A stretch of 64,000 nucleotides of DNA from Methylophilus sp. TWE2 (GTDB taxonomy: Bacteria; Pseudomonadota; Gammaproteobacteria; Burkholderiales; Methylophilaceae): positions 930,001 through 994,000 of the forward strand of contig NZ_CP012020.1 of NCBI RefSeq assembly GCF_001183865.1, given 5' to 3'. This document shows, one piece after another, positions 46,635 through 56,416 of this stretch. Each line of letters opens with the position of its first letter. Position 1 is the stretch's first letter. The notes below the pieces were generated by a model. The model saw only the letters and a program-made list of their open reading frames with translations, did not search any database and was not told where the DNA came from. The translations under genes and the position numbers were made by a program.

Positions 46635-46660
46635 TCAAGCCTGGGCTTCATGCTCAGCCT

Positions 46661-46686
46661 ATAAAGCCCGATTGCGGGCTTTTTTC
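46661..46686 (+). terminator. Rho-independent terminator after csp
   Basis: Stem AAAGCCCG / CGGGCTTT with loop ATTG, then TTTT. It lies between csp and infA. Confidence 0.85.
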
Positions 46687-46706
46687 ATTCATTGATAAGG
46701 AATTAC

Positions 46707-46943
46707 ATGGCTAAAGAAGAGTTGATTGAAATGCAGGGCGCAGTGACTGAAGTGTTGCCAGATGCACGTTACCGTGTGACGCTGGACAATGGGCATCAGT
46801 TGACTGCCTACACTGGTGGCAAAATGCGCAAGCATAAAATACGCATTTTGGCCGGCGATAAAATCACCATTGAGATGTCTCCTTACGACATGGGTAAGGG
46901 CCGGATTACGTTCAGGCATCTGCCGCCAAGAAGACCTGCCTGA
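46707..46943 (+). CDS. infA: Translation initiation factor IF-1
   Basis: A 78-residue OB-fold protein binding the 30S A site: [71 protein letters not shown]. The tail LPPRRPA extends beyond the usual ~72 residues. Betaproteobacteria often carry two infA genes; this one beside csp, not in a ribosomal operon, is likely the extra paralogue. Confidence 0.93.
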   Translation: MAKEELIEMQGAVTEVLPDARYRVTLDNGHQLTAYTGGKMRKHKIRILAGDKITIEMSPYDMGKGRITFRHLPPRRPA

Positions 46944-47000
46944 TGATGTAGGTGCTTTTCTTAGGGTCTCAATTACATTATCCCAGATTTTCCAGGTAGA

Positions 47001-47026
47001 AAAAAAGCCCCTTGCGGGGCTTTAAA
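47001..47026. terminator. Terminator between infA and groL
   Basis: Stem AAAGCCCC / GGGGCTTT with loop TTGC. On the minus strand a T7 run follows, making it the groL terminator; it may also stop infA transcription. Confidence 0.85.
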
Positions 47027-47052
47027 CGTTCATGGCGTTGAGTAACTAAGTA

Positions 47053-48675
<1,623 letters not shown>

Positions 48676-48708
48676 TCAATTCTCCTTTCTGTATCAGCAG
48701 TGAAGTGA

Positions 48709-49026
48709 TTAAGCGACTTTTTTGAGGTCGGCAGGACTGGATTCAATCACGCCGAGAATGTCTTCCTCACGCATGACCAACAGTTCCTCGCCATTAAGTT
48801 TGACCGTTTGACCAGCATACTTGCCAAACAGGATATGGTTACCCACCTTGACTTCCAGTGGTCGCAGGCTACCGTCCTGCAGCTGTTTGCCACTGCCCAC
48901 AGCAATGACCTCTCCTTGTTCGGGCTTTTCTGCTGCAGTGTCAGGGATCACAATGCCGGAAGCGGTCGTCCGTTGTTGCTCGACTCGCTTGACAATGACG
49001 CGGTCATACAGGGGACGAATATTCAT
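48709..49026 (-). CDS. groS: Co-chaperonin GroES
   Basis: A 105-residue heptameric lid protein: [43 protein letters not shown] ... [31 protein letters not shown]. The ATG at 49026 has RBS AAGGAG 8 nt upstream; the TTG two codons earlier is rejected. It is slightly longer than typical (~96) due to the tail [11 protein letters not shown] sigma-32 promoter lies upstream. Confidence 0.97.
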   Translation of the reverse strand: MNIRPLYDRVIVKRVEQQRTTASGIVIPDTAAEKPEQGEVIAVGSGKQLQDGSLRPLEVKVGNHILFGKYAGQTVKLNGEELLVMREEDILGVIESSPADLKKVA

Positions 49027-49121
49027 GTTCAATTCTCCTTAGCGAATAAGTTCAACAAAAAATACCGCTGGAGTAGGTTTGCAGACGCAACTGGCAATCA
49101 TGCCTCCAGCGGCGAAGTAAG

Positions 49122-49141
49122 TATCAGCAGAAGTGCTGATA
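49122..49141. other. Perfect 8-bp inverted repeat in the groES leader
   Basis: TATCAGCA-GAAG-TGCTGATA, lying between the sigma-32 promoter and groES. It is not CIRCE (no GCACTC-N9-GAGTGC), so it may be an mRNA hairpin or another regulator site. Confidence 0.45.
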
Positions 49142-49148
49142 TCGCGAA

Positions 49149-49175
49149 AGTATGGGCTGTAAAAATAATTTCAAG
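49149..49175 (-). promoter_or_regulatory. Sigma-32 heat-shock promoter of groES-groEL
   Basis: On the minus strand CTTGAAA (49175-49169), a 12-bp spacer, and CCCATACT (49156-49149) match the RpoH consensus CTTGAAA-N(12-16)-CCCATNT. It lies ~125 bp before groES and its -35 overlaps the stop codon of the LysR gene. Confidence 0.75.
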
Positions 49176-50070
49176 AGGGAGGCGAAATTTTTTTCATCAG
49201 GAACTGATTCACTAACTGATTGATTTCAAAGTTGCGGAAATGTTTTTTAACCGTCACCGCATAAAAGTTCTCAAAAATACCCTCCAATTGCGTGAACGAT
49301 TTGAGTACGCCGTTCTTGAGTTCATCTTTCACCACGACGTCAGGCATCACAGTCAGTGCCATGCTATCTCTGGCTAGCAATCGCAGCATCGCCATGTCGT
49401 TCGCCTCAGCGACGATATTCGGCTCTAAATGATGCAGGGCGCACAATCCATCAAACGCGGCGCGGATAGGGCTGTCCTGGTTGGGCAGAATCCAGTGGTA
49501 ATCCGCGTATTTGGCTGAAAAACCGGATTTAATGTCCAGACTGGAGGGCCCGATGACACTGATCGGTTGGCGATCTAGCAGAATGCATTCCCATAATTGG
49601 TCATGGTTGCCTCGCACTTCAATATTGGTGAGGGCCAGATCCAGCTGGTGGTTTGAAAGCGCTTTGAGCAGATTGGTTTGGCCACTGGCGGCAATTTCCA
49701 GCTTGATATTGGCATGATTCAACAGTGGCTCGACAAAACTCTCAATAAAGTTCCTCGACATGGTGGAAAGTACGCCAATGCGTAATGTCTGATGCTCAGC
49801 GGCGATGCCCTTTCTGAGCAAGTTCTCCAGTTCTATCCCTTTGGTAAAGATAGAGTCAGCATACGAAAACGCTAAATTTCCAAACTCGGTCAATACCAGT
49901 TTGCGTCCCTGCCGCAAAAATAGGCTGCACTCAAGACTATCCTCCAACTGGCGGATTTGCGAGGAGAGGGCGGACTGTGAAATGTGCAATTTCTCTGCCG
50001 CCTTGGTCAAGCTCCCTACTTTGACGATATGCCAAAAATATTTCAGATGGTGATAATTCAGTCTTTCCAT
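49171..50070 (-). CDS. LysR-family regulator adjoining the DAB operon (NhaR-like)
   Basis: A 299-residue LTTR: HTH MERLNYHHLKYFWHIVKVGSLTKAAEKLHISQSALSSQIRQLEDSL, then an effector domain from ~90 (LRIGVLSTMSRNFIESFVEPLL). The N terminus is of the NhaR/LrhA-like type with LNYHHLKYFW. LysR regulators flank dabAB in several chemolithotrophs; here it is divergent from the dab genes, supporting control of them. Inducer unknown. Confidence 0.88.
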   Translation of the reverse strand: MERLNYHHLKYFWHIVKVGSLTKAAEKLHISQSALSSQIRQLEDSLECSLFLRQGRKLVLTEFGNLAFSYADSIFTKGIELENLLRKGIAAEHQTLRIGVLSTMSRNFIESFVEPLLNHANIKLEIAASGQTNLLKALSNHQLDLALTNIEVRGNHDQLWECILLDRQPISVIGPSSLDIKSGFSAKYADYHWILPNQDSPIRAAFDGLCALHHLEPNIVAEANDMAMLRLLARDSMALTVMPDVVVKDELKNGVLKSFTQLEGIFENFYAVTVKKHFRNFEINQLVNQFLMKKISPPS

Positions 50071-50111
50071 ATGTTAAACAGAACGTAAAGTTAATATTTA
50101 TATATTTTACC

Positions 50112-50121
50112 TAATTAATTA
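50112..50121. promoter_or_regulatory. TAATTAATTA palindrome between the LysR gene and the dab operon
   Basis: A perfect 10-bp palindrome in the 106-bp AT-rich gap between divergent genes, 42 bp from the LysR start. It is a candidate LysR site (T-N8-A spacing variants also occur nearby). Weak on its own. Confidence 0.3.
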
Positions 50122-50176
50122 TCTGCGTCAAAATCTGCGCTACCTGACATTTAAAGTCATTATTCAGGAAAAAATC

Positions 50177-50377
50177 ATGATCAAAACCCTTGAAATCGAT
50201 GGCCGCATGGTGACGGTCTATCCCAAAAAAATTGAAATTAATGGTAATGAGGTGATTGCACCAGGTAAGGTGGTGGTTGAGTTGTTGCCAGCGGCGAACG
50301 AAGTGTACATGCCATCTCAGGCATTGACTCGGCAGGCAGCCTCTAACCTGAATGCAGAGACCGAATTCTCAGGGTAA
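50177..50377 (+). CDS. Small hypothetical protein leading the dab operon
   Basis: A 66-residue protein: KTLEIDGRMVTVYPKKIEINGNEVIAPGKVVVELLPAANEVYMPSQ. No membrane helix or signal peptide; predicted beta-rich N terminus with alternating hydrophobic residues. It has an AGGAAAA RBS region before the ATG. It lies between the LysR gene and dabB on the dab strand, 77 bp before dabB. I recognise no family. Confidence 0.6.
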   Translation: MIKTLEIDGRMVTVYPKKIEINGNEVIAPGKVVVELLPAANEVYMPSQALTRQAASNLNAETEFSG

Positions 50378-50454
50378 CTATCTTCATTATCTATTTAAAT
50401 TAAAAATATGTTCTATTTTATAAAAGTATTATCTACTGAAGAAAGGCTGATTGC

Positions 50455-51990
50455 ATGAATCTTCAGATAGTCATGGCTCTCACTCCTTGCCTGGTGATGC
50501 TGACAACCGCAATCCTCACCTTTGCCAGCCCTTGGCAAGACGCACGCGGCTGGCGCTGTTTTAACCGGGCAGCCATGTTCTCATTGATATTGGTTATATC
50601 GGCGATGATCAGTCTGATGACCCAGGCTGGGGATATTTCTGCACGAATTGATACGAACTGGGGGCTGGCGTTAACACCTTTGCAGTCAGTATTGGCCGTC
50701 TTGGTACAGTTACTTGGCTGGGTCATTGGTGTATTTTCCGCCAGATACCTTGAAGGCGAAGCTCATCAACGCAGATTTGTCACCGCACTGAGTCTGGTGT
50801 TGGTGAGCGTGCATCTGTTATTGATTGCTGATCATTGGTTGCTATTTGCGGCAGCATGGTCTTCCATCGGCTTATGTATGCGGCATTTACTGTGTTTTTA
50901 TGAGCAAAGACCATTCGCACTGCTGGCCTCGCACAAGAAAACGGTGGCCGATATGCTGGCTGATAGTGCATTACTATTCATTGCTTTATTAGCCTATGTT
51001 GAAACTGGCAGCATGCACATCTCGGTGTTCTTGCAGCATGTGTCCAGCCACGGTGCCAGTCAACTTGTTGCCTGGTGCGCGGGCCTGCTGGTACTGGTGG
51101 TTGTATTAAAAACCGCGCTGTTGCCAGTGCACGGCTGGCTGATCCAGGTCATGGAGGCGCCGACCCCCGTTTCTGCTTTGCTGCATGCAGGCGTGGTGAA
51201 CTTGTCAGGATTTGTGCTGATCCGGTTCGCCCCCTTGATGGAGCATTATGCGCCAGCCAGACATTGGCTCATGGGTATTGGGCTGATCACCTGTATGGTG
51301 GCCTCTCTGGTCATGTTAACGCGTGTCAGCATCAAAGTCCGCCTTGCCTGGTCAACGGTGGCGCAAATGGGATTCATGGTGGTTGAGTGCGCATTGGGCT
51401 TGTACACGTTTGCCGCCCTGCATCTGATCGGGCATTCGATTTATAAAGCTTATGCTTTCCTTTCTGCCGCAGATGTGGTGACCCAAACCCGGCTAAAACA
51501 TTTGACCGGCAAGCCTAGGTATCACGCCTGGAGTCTCTGGCTGGCACCATGCATCACTCTGGGGATTGTCTTTGCAGCACAGGCCGGGTTGGCACATGCC
51601 ATGTGGCCTGCCTGGTGGAGCGTGGTATTGGCCTTAGCCTGGGCACCTCTGCTATGGCTACATCAACATTCCGCTTCATCCCGCTGGACGCAGTGGCAGC
51701 CCATCGCATTTGGCAGCCTGTTAACCTTGATTTTGACTGTGGTCAGCCTGCTGTTCCATACCTTGCCCATGGGTGTACAAGACCATCCGCATGCAAATTA
51801 CGCCTCATGGATGATGTTAGGGATGCTTGGTTTATATGTGGCAACAGCCATGATTCTGCTGATGCCCGCCCGGTTGGGACACCTGCACCGCTGGATCTAT
51901 GCCGGACTTTACCTGGATGAGTTCTATACACGTAACGTGCTGAGATTGTGGCCCATCAGTTGGGGTAAAGAGTCTCATGCTAACCGTTAA
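50455..51990 (+). CDS. dabB: DabB-type proton-conducting membrane subunit (NuoL/NDH-5 family)
   Basis: A 511-residue antiporter-like protein related to complex I subunit NuoL. Many hydrophobic helices span the length; the core VVVLKTALLPVHGWLIQVMEAPTPVSALLHAGVVNLSGFVLIRFAP is the proton-channel signature. No other complex I genes are present; followed 36 bp later by dabA, it fits DabB, the membrane partner that couples a cation gradient to CO2 hydration by DabA. The RBS is GAAAGG before the ATG. Confidence 0.92.
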   Translation: MNLQIVMALTPCLVMLTTAILTFASPWQDARGWRCFNRAAMFSLILVISAMISLMTQAGDISARIDTNWGLALTPLQSVLAVLVQLLGWVIGVFSARYLEGEAHQRRFVTALSLVLVSVHLLLIADHWLLFAAAWSSIGLCMRHLLCFYEQRPFALLASHKKTVADMLADSALLFIALLAYVETGSMHISVFLQHVSSHGASQLVAWCAGLLVLVVVLKTALLPVHGWLIQVMEAPTPVSALLHAGVVNLSGFVLIRFAPLMEHYAPARHWLMGIGLITCMVASLVMLTRVSIKVRLAWSTVAQMGFMVVECALGLYTFAALHLIGHSIYKAYAFLSAADVVTQTRLKHLTGKPRYHAWSLWLAPCITLGIVFAAQAGLAHAMWPAWWSVVLALAWAPLLWLHQHSASSRWTQWQPIAFGSLLTLILTVVSLLFHTLPMGVQDHPHANYASWMMLGMLGLYVATAMILLMPARLGHLHRWIYAGLYLDEFYTRNVLRLWPISWGKESHANR

Positions 51991-52026
51991 TCAGGCAGTG
52001 CAATTCCCCTCATGATGGAGAAGAAA

Positions 52027-54576
52027 ATGTTTTTTATTGAGGATCAGTTATTCCCACCACGTCGCAAATCGCCTCACCAGCCGTTGTCGGAGGCAGTCAT
52101 CAGTCGCGCCTGCCAGCAGGCTTGCGATAGCATTGCACCGGCCTGGCCACTGGATCAGTCAATTGCCGTGAACCCGCACTGGCATCGTATACAGATGCCC
52201 TTGAGAACAGTGGCTGCCCGTATGGCAGTATTAGGAAAAGTGCAAGTGTTCCCCGAGCGGACTTACTTCTTGCAAGCCTGGCAGGTGGGCAGGGTGACGG
52301 CTGCTGACTTGACACAGGCCATGACACAACTTAATCACAACCGATTAACGATTGAAGACTGTGTGGCACATTTGTCTGATCCATTCAATTTACCGGCATT
52401 GCCTTTGCTGATTGATGTGCTCGACGATGATGCGCAACGTTTTCAGCGCCTGACCTGGCGTGACGCGATTACGCACCAGGTGAGCCAGGCCTGTGCTGCC
52501 TATTTTGACCAGGATCAGTCGGACTGGCAACCGCAACGTGAAGGTGGTTTATATCACTTTTGGCGAGAAATGATTGTGCATGACCATGGCATTGCCGTAT
52601 TAATGGGCTTGCCCAATATTCATCAGTTTCTGGATTATTTACCGCTAACGCGTCAACAGGCGGAGCGTTGGGTGGTAGAAGCCTTAGGCATTAGCGAGCA
52701 GGTGTTGGCAGACTATTTTGAGGCAGTCTTGCTCACAGTGAATGGTTGGGCTTCCTGGTGTGCCTATCTGGCATGGCAAGCCAGGCTGCAAGGAAAGTCA
52801 GATGAATCCTTGCGGGATTTGCTGGCGATTCGCCTGGCTTGGGGTGTCATATTGATGCAATGCAAAGGGCTGAATGCGACAAACAGTGCCATCAAGGTCA
52901 TCCAGCAGAAATGGCAGCATGCCTCCAGTTATATTCAGGAGGCCGAACAATCGCTTGTGATGGATGAAATCTGGCAGCTCGCCCTGGAGCAGGGGTATCA
53001 GCGAGTGTTAGCACAACAACTGCAACTGCCTATCCCTGCACCAGAGCCAGTGCCAGCGCCGCAGATTCAGGCGGCATTTTGTATTGATGTGCGCAGTGAA
53101 CCTTTGCGTCGCGCGATCGAATCGTTCTCACCGCATGTGCAGACTTTGGGCGTGGCTGGTTTCTTTGGCTTGCCTATCGCCTACCAGCCTTTGGGTTCGG
53201 AGCAACAGCGGCCACAATTGCCGGGATTATTGGCCCCTCAGCTGCAGGTCGCTGATCAGGTGAAGCCAGCGCCAGCCAAACGACACCGCGCAGTGCAAAC
53301 ACAGGTAGCGCAATCATTACTGGATGCAGAAGTAAAGCGAAAACGGATCAGAAACTTTACTTTTGGCAACCAGCTCGCCCGCTTAAGTCAGTATCCATGC
53401 GCTGCGTTTTCGTTAGTGGAGAGTGCAGGCCCGATGTTCCTCAAGCCGCTCTGGTCATTGGTTCGGCCCAAGCGGCTAGCCAGGGTTTCCATGGATCACT
53501 ATGGCTTGCCGCAAAAATATCGCTCGCTGACGCGGCCATTGCTGCAAGCCGTCAGCGTGGCAGAAAAAGCGGAAATCGCAGCACGCGTTCTGGGGAGTTT
53601 GGGCCTGATCAATGGCCTCGCACCCATGGTGTTGCTGGTTGGTCACGCGAGCCAAAGCCAAAATAACGCGCATGCCTCCAGCCTGGATTGCGGTGCCTGT
53701 TGCGGACAATCCGGTGAGGTCAACACGCGTGCGCTGGCTGCACTCCTGAATGATAGGGAACTCAGGGCCCAGCTTGCCAGTATCGGTGTCGATATTCCAG
53801 AAGAGACAGTGTTTGTGGCTGCCTTACACAATACTACGACACAAGAGGTTCAGGGCTTTGATCTGGAGGAGCTCTCGCCAGCCAAACGTCAGCAATGGCA
53901 ACTCGCTGCTACGCTATTCGAGGCAGCTGGAGAGCAACTCAGGGCTCAGCCTGCATTGCCCCTCCAGCCGTTAAGCTCAGCAATGGATGCAACGACTTTG
54001 TTCAGGGCTTTCCGTCAACGGGCCAATGATGGTGCACAGACACGTCCAGAGTGGGGCTTGACGAATAACGCCGCATTCATCATGGCACCGCGGGCGCGCA
54101 CCAAACATCTCAATCTCATCGGCCGCGCCTTTTTACATGAATATGACGAGCAGCTAGACCAGGATGGGCAACTACTGGAGCAGCTGATGACGGCACCCAT
54201 GCTGGTCACACACTGGATCAACTGGCAATACCATGCTTCTACCTGCGAACCGGGTAAGTTTGGAAGTGGCAACAAGCTATTGCATAACGTGGTCGGCGGC
54301 AGGATTGGCGTGTTTGAGGGGAATGGGGGGGATCTCAGAATCGGTTTGTCGAAACAATCACTCCACAATGGTGAGCGCTGGATGCATGAGCCGCTAAGGC
54401 TCACGGTGTTGATTGTTGCCAGCCGGGCAAAAATAGCGCACATCATTGAAAAGCATGCGGCGGTTAGCCACCTGGTCAAGCATGGCTGGTTACATCTTTG
54501 GTGCGAAGAACATGGGCAACGCTGGCGTTATGTGGATGGGCAGTGGCAGACACTGGATCAGACAGTGTCAGTGTAG
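52027..54576 (+). CDS. dabA: DabA, beta-carbonic-anhydrase-like subunit of the DAB inorganic carbon transporter (DUF2309)
   Basis: A peripheral membrane protein that hydrates CO2 to bicarbonate vectorially with DabB. The 849 residues carry the expected zinc quartet: C352 and D354 in FCIDVRSE, H540 in VGHASQ and C555 in SLDCGACCG. The spacings (2 and 15 residues) match C351/D353/H524/C539 of Halothiobacillus DabA2. ATG 52027 is chosen since GGAGAAG lies ahead of it; an in-frame ATG at 52012 lacks an RBS. Downstream is a strong hairpin. In this non-autotroph-looking setting it probably feeds carboxylases such as PEP carboxylase (inference). Confidence 0.94.
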   Translation: MFFIEDQLFPPRRKSPHQPLSEAVISRACQQACDSIAPAWPLDQSIAVNPHWHRIQMPLRTVAARMAVLGKVQVFPERTYFLQAWQVGRVTAADLTQAMTQLNHNRLTIEDCVAHLSDPFNLPALPLLIDVLDDDAQRFQRLTWRDAITHQVSQACAAYFDQDQSDWQPQREGGLYHFWREMIVHDHGIAVLMGLPNIHQFLDYLPLTRQQAERWVVEALGISEQVLADYFEAVLLTVNGWASWCAYLAWQARLQGKSDESLRDLLAIRLAWGVILMQCKGLNATNSAIKVIQQKWQHASSYIQEAEQSLVMDEIWQLALEQGYQRVLAQQLQLPIPAPEPVPAPQIQAAFCIDVRSEPLRRAIESFSPHVQTLGVAGFFGLPIAYQPLGSEQQRPQLPGLLAPQLQVADQVKPAPAKRHRAVQTQVAQSLLDAEVKRKRIRNFTFGNQLARLSQYPCAAFSLVESAGPMFLKPLWSLVRPKRLARVSMDHYGLPQKYRSLTRPLLQAVSVAEKAEIAARVLGSLGLINGLAPMVLLVGHASQSQNNAHASSLDCGACCGQSGEVNTRALAALLNDRELRAQLASIGVDIPEETVFVAALHNTTTQEVQGFDLEELSPAKRQQWQLAATLFEAAGEQLRAQPALPLQPLSSAMDATTLFRAFRQRANDGAQTRPEWGLTNNAAFIMAPRARTKHLNLIGRAFLHEYDEQLDQDGQLLEQLMTAPMLVTHWINWQYHASTCEPGKFGSGNKLLHNVVGGRIGVFEGNGGDLRIGLSKQSLHNGERWMHEPLRLTVLIVASRAKIAHIIEKHAAVSHLVKHGWLHLWCEEHGQRWRYVDGQWQTLDQTVSV

Positions 54577-54626
54577 CCACAAGACTCAATGGTCGCCCAA
54601 TCAATGGCGGCATGACCGAAGACTCA

Positions 54627-54672
54627 CTCTCTTGTGGCAGTCGTTGGAAGATTGCCACAAGAGAGAGCTTTT
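54627..54672. terminator. Strong hairpin terminator between dabA and the EAL gene
   Basis: A 13-bp perfect stem CTCTCTTGTGGCA / TGCCACAAGAGAG with a 13-nt loop, then AGCTTTTAG on the plus strand. It lies between convergent genes. Confidence 0.7.
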
Positions 54673-55414
54673 AGTTAAGTTGAAAGCAGCTCTCGGGTAC
54701 TGCAGGTAAGCCTTCAAACAACGGTTTGGCAAAGTAATAGCCCTGAAACAGATTCACACTGAAATCTACCAACACTTCCAGCTCTTGCCGAGTTTCTACC
54801 CCTTCTGAAATCACCTGAATTCCAAGTCCCTTGCAGACATCCAGAATACTTTTCACGATCAGTTGCTTGGTTTTGTTCTGGTCTATATCGCGAATCAGGT
54901 TCATATCCAGCTTGATAATGTCCGGTTGCCATTCTGCCAACAGGTTTAGGCCTGAGTAGCCTGCACCAAAATCGTCAATTGCTGTCAGGAACTGGTGTTT
55001 TTTGTATTCCGTAAAAATATTTTTCAAATGTGCGTGGTCCGTGATTTTTTCGGCTTCTGTCACTTCAAACATAATCCGTTTTTTATCAAATCCCAACGCA
55101 TCACAAGCTGCCAGGGTAGATTGGATACAGTTTTCAGGGTTATAGACTGCATTTGGCAAAAAGTTGATAGATAAAATTTGTTCAAAATTCAGGCTGTGCG
55201 CAAGTTTAATGGCTTTAGACCGGATGATCTGGTCGAAACTGTGGATTTTGGACTCGTCAATTTGATCCAAAATAAAAGAGGCTGGTTCATTATTGAGACC
55301 GCGCACCAATGTTTCGTAACCCCAGATTTGTTGCTGTGAGAACGCCACAATTGGTTGAAAAGCCATTGAGAAATCAATACCAAGCTGTTGAGGGTTGCAT
55401 TTTCCGCAATTCAT
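54671..55414 (-). CDS. EAL-domain c-di-GMP phosphodiesterase
   Basis: A 247-residue stand-alone EAL protein. The signature is YETLVRG (ETL in place of EAL), with the catalytic set SINFLPNAVYNP (Asn), FEVTEAE (Glu), AIDDFGAGYSGL (DDFG), IIKLDMNLIRDI (Lys) and ISEGVETRQE (Glu). The N terminus MNCGKCNPQQLGIDFSMAFQPIV holds a CxxC that might bind metal or sense redox. The ATG at 55414 has RBS AGGTGAG; a longer frame to 55477 is rejected. No GGDEF or sensor domain is attached. Confidence 0.88.
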   Translation of the reverse strand: MNCGKCNPQQLGIDFSMAFQPIVAFSQQQIWGYETLVRGLNNEPASFILDQIDESKIHSFDQIIRSKAIKLAHSLNFEQILSINFLPNAVYNPENCIQSTLAACDALGFDKKRIMFEVTEAEKITDHAHLKNIFTEYKKHQFLTAIDDFGAGYSGLNLLAEWQPDIIKLDMNLIRDIDQNKTKQLIVKSILDVCKGLGIQVISEGVETRQELEVLVDFSVNLFQGYYFAKPLFEGLPAVPESCFQLN

Positions 55415-55603
55415 TTTCTCACCTTTTATCCTGAACCTAAACGTCATGTGCCGCATGCGCGATAAACGCACAAACACATGCCATTTTAGTATAAGAATTT
55501 TATTGCGATAAATTGAAGTAGAGCAGACTTCTTGTATCAGTTCATTTCTTAGAGCATCATGACACTCAAGCTAGCGGACATTAGTCACCTTCTTGCCGGG
55601 AAA

Positions 55604-56416
55604 TTAGGCTGTTCTGCCATTAAGATATTCAAGTTCAAGATCACTGAACCCCGCTAGTTTACGTGCTGTGATGTTGAATGGTGGTTTTAGTTTGGGCGCG
55701 TTAAATTGCAAACAGAGTTGATCAAACGTTTGCATCGGATTTAGGCTGCGTTGGTCACAAAGAAAATTGAACCAGCGGTTGCCTATCGTCACATGGCCGA
55801 TTTCGTCGTGCAAAATAATATCCAGAATAGCAGCAGCTGCATGGTCGCCAGCCTGCTGCAGCTTCTGCTTCAGGGGCGGGGTGGCATCCAACCCGCGTGC
55901 CTCCAGCGTGCGGGGGACAAGCGCCATGCGTGCCAAGACATCAGACTGTGTTTTTTCCACCATCTCCCACAGGCTGTTATGACCATCAAAATCGCCATAA
56001 TCAAATCCCAGGCTTTGCAGGTGCGTCCTAAGCAATGAAAAGTGGTAAGCCTCTTCTTTGGCGACCTGCAGCCAGTCGCGGTAATAGTCTGCTGGCATGC
56101 CTGTAAAGCGCCACACGGCATCCAAAGCGAGATTGATGGCGTTGAACTCGATATGTGCCAGCGCATGTATTAATGCAGCACGCCCTTCTGGCGTGTGCAT
56201 GGCCCTGCGTTGGACATCTTTTGGCGGTACCAGTTGAGGTTTTGCGGGGCGGCCAGGAATGGCTTCGGTTGGCGCTGCGATAGTGAGTTGCGTATCCAGC
56301 AGCAGGGTGCCTGCCAAATCAGCCTCACACAGCGCATGAACCTGGCTACATTTTTGTTGGGGATCACTCAGGATCAGTGCTTTTAGGGCGAGGGTTCTCA
56401 GGCAAAGTGTCATCAC
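55604..56416 (-). CDS. DUF455 ferritin-like protein
   Basis: A 270-residue protein of the DUF455 group of ferritin-like helical proteins. Likely diiron ligands appear as AHIEFNAINLALD, AKEEAYHFSLL and HDEIGHVTIGNRWF, each with Glu/His spacing of a four-helix bundle. Its start lies 53 bp inside the sensor kinase gene on the same strand, so the two are closely linked. Function of the family unknown. Confidence 0.85.
   Translation of the reverse strand: MMTLCLRTLALKALILSDPQQKCSQVHALCEADLAGTLLLDTQLTIAAPTEAIPGRPAKPQLVPPKDVQRRAMHTPEGRAALIHALAHIEFNAINLALDAVWRFTGMPADYYRDWLQVAKEEAYHFSLLRTHLQSLGFDYGDFDGHNSLWEMVEKTQSDVLARMALVPRTLEARGLDATPPLKQKLQQAGDHAAAAILDIILHDEIGHVTIGNRWFNFLCDQRSLNPMQTFDQLCLQFNAPKLKPPFNITARKLAGFSDLELEYLNGRTA

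Noticed and set aside
49122..49141. CIRCE element controlling groES
   Set aside because: The dyad TATCAGCA/TGCTGATA lacks the CIRCE consensus and spacing; the sigma-32 promoter explains heat control.
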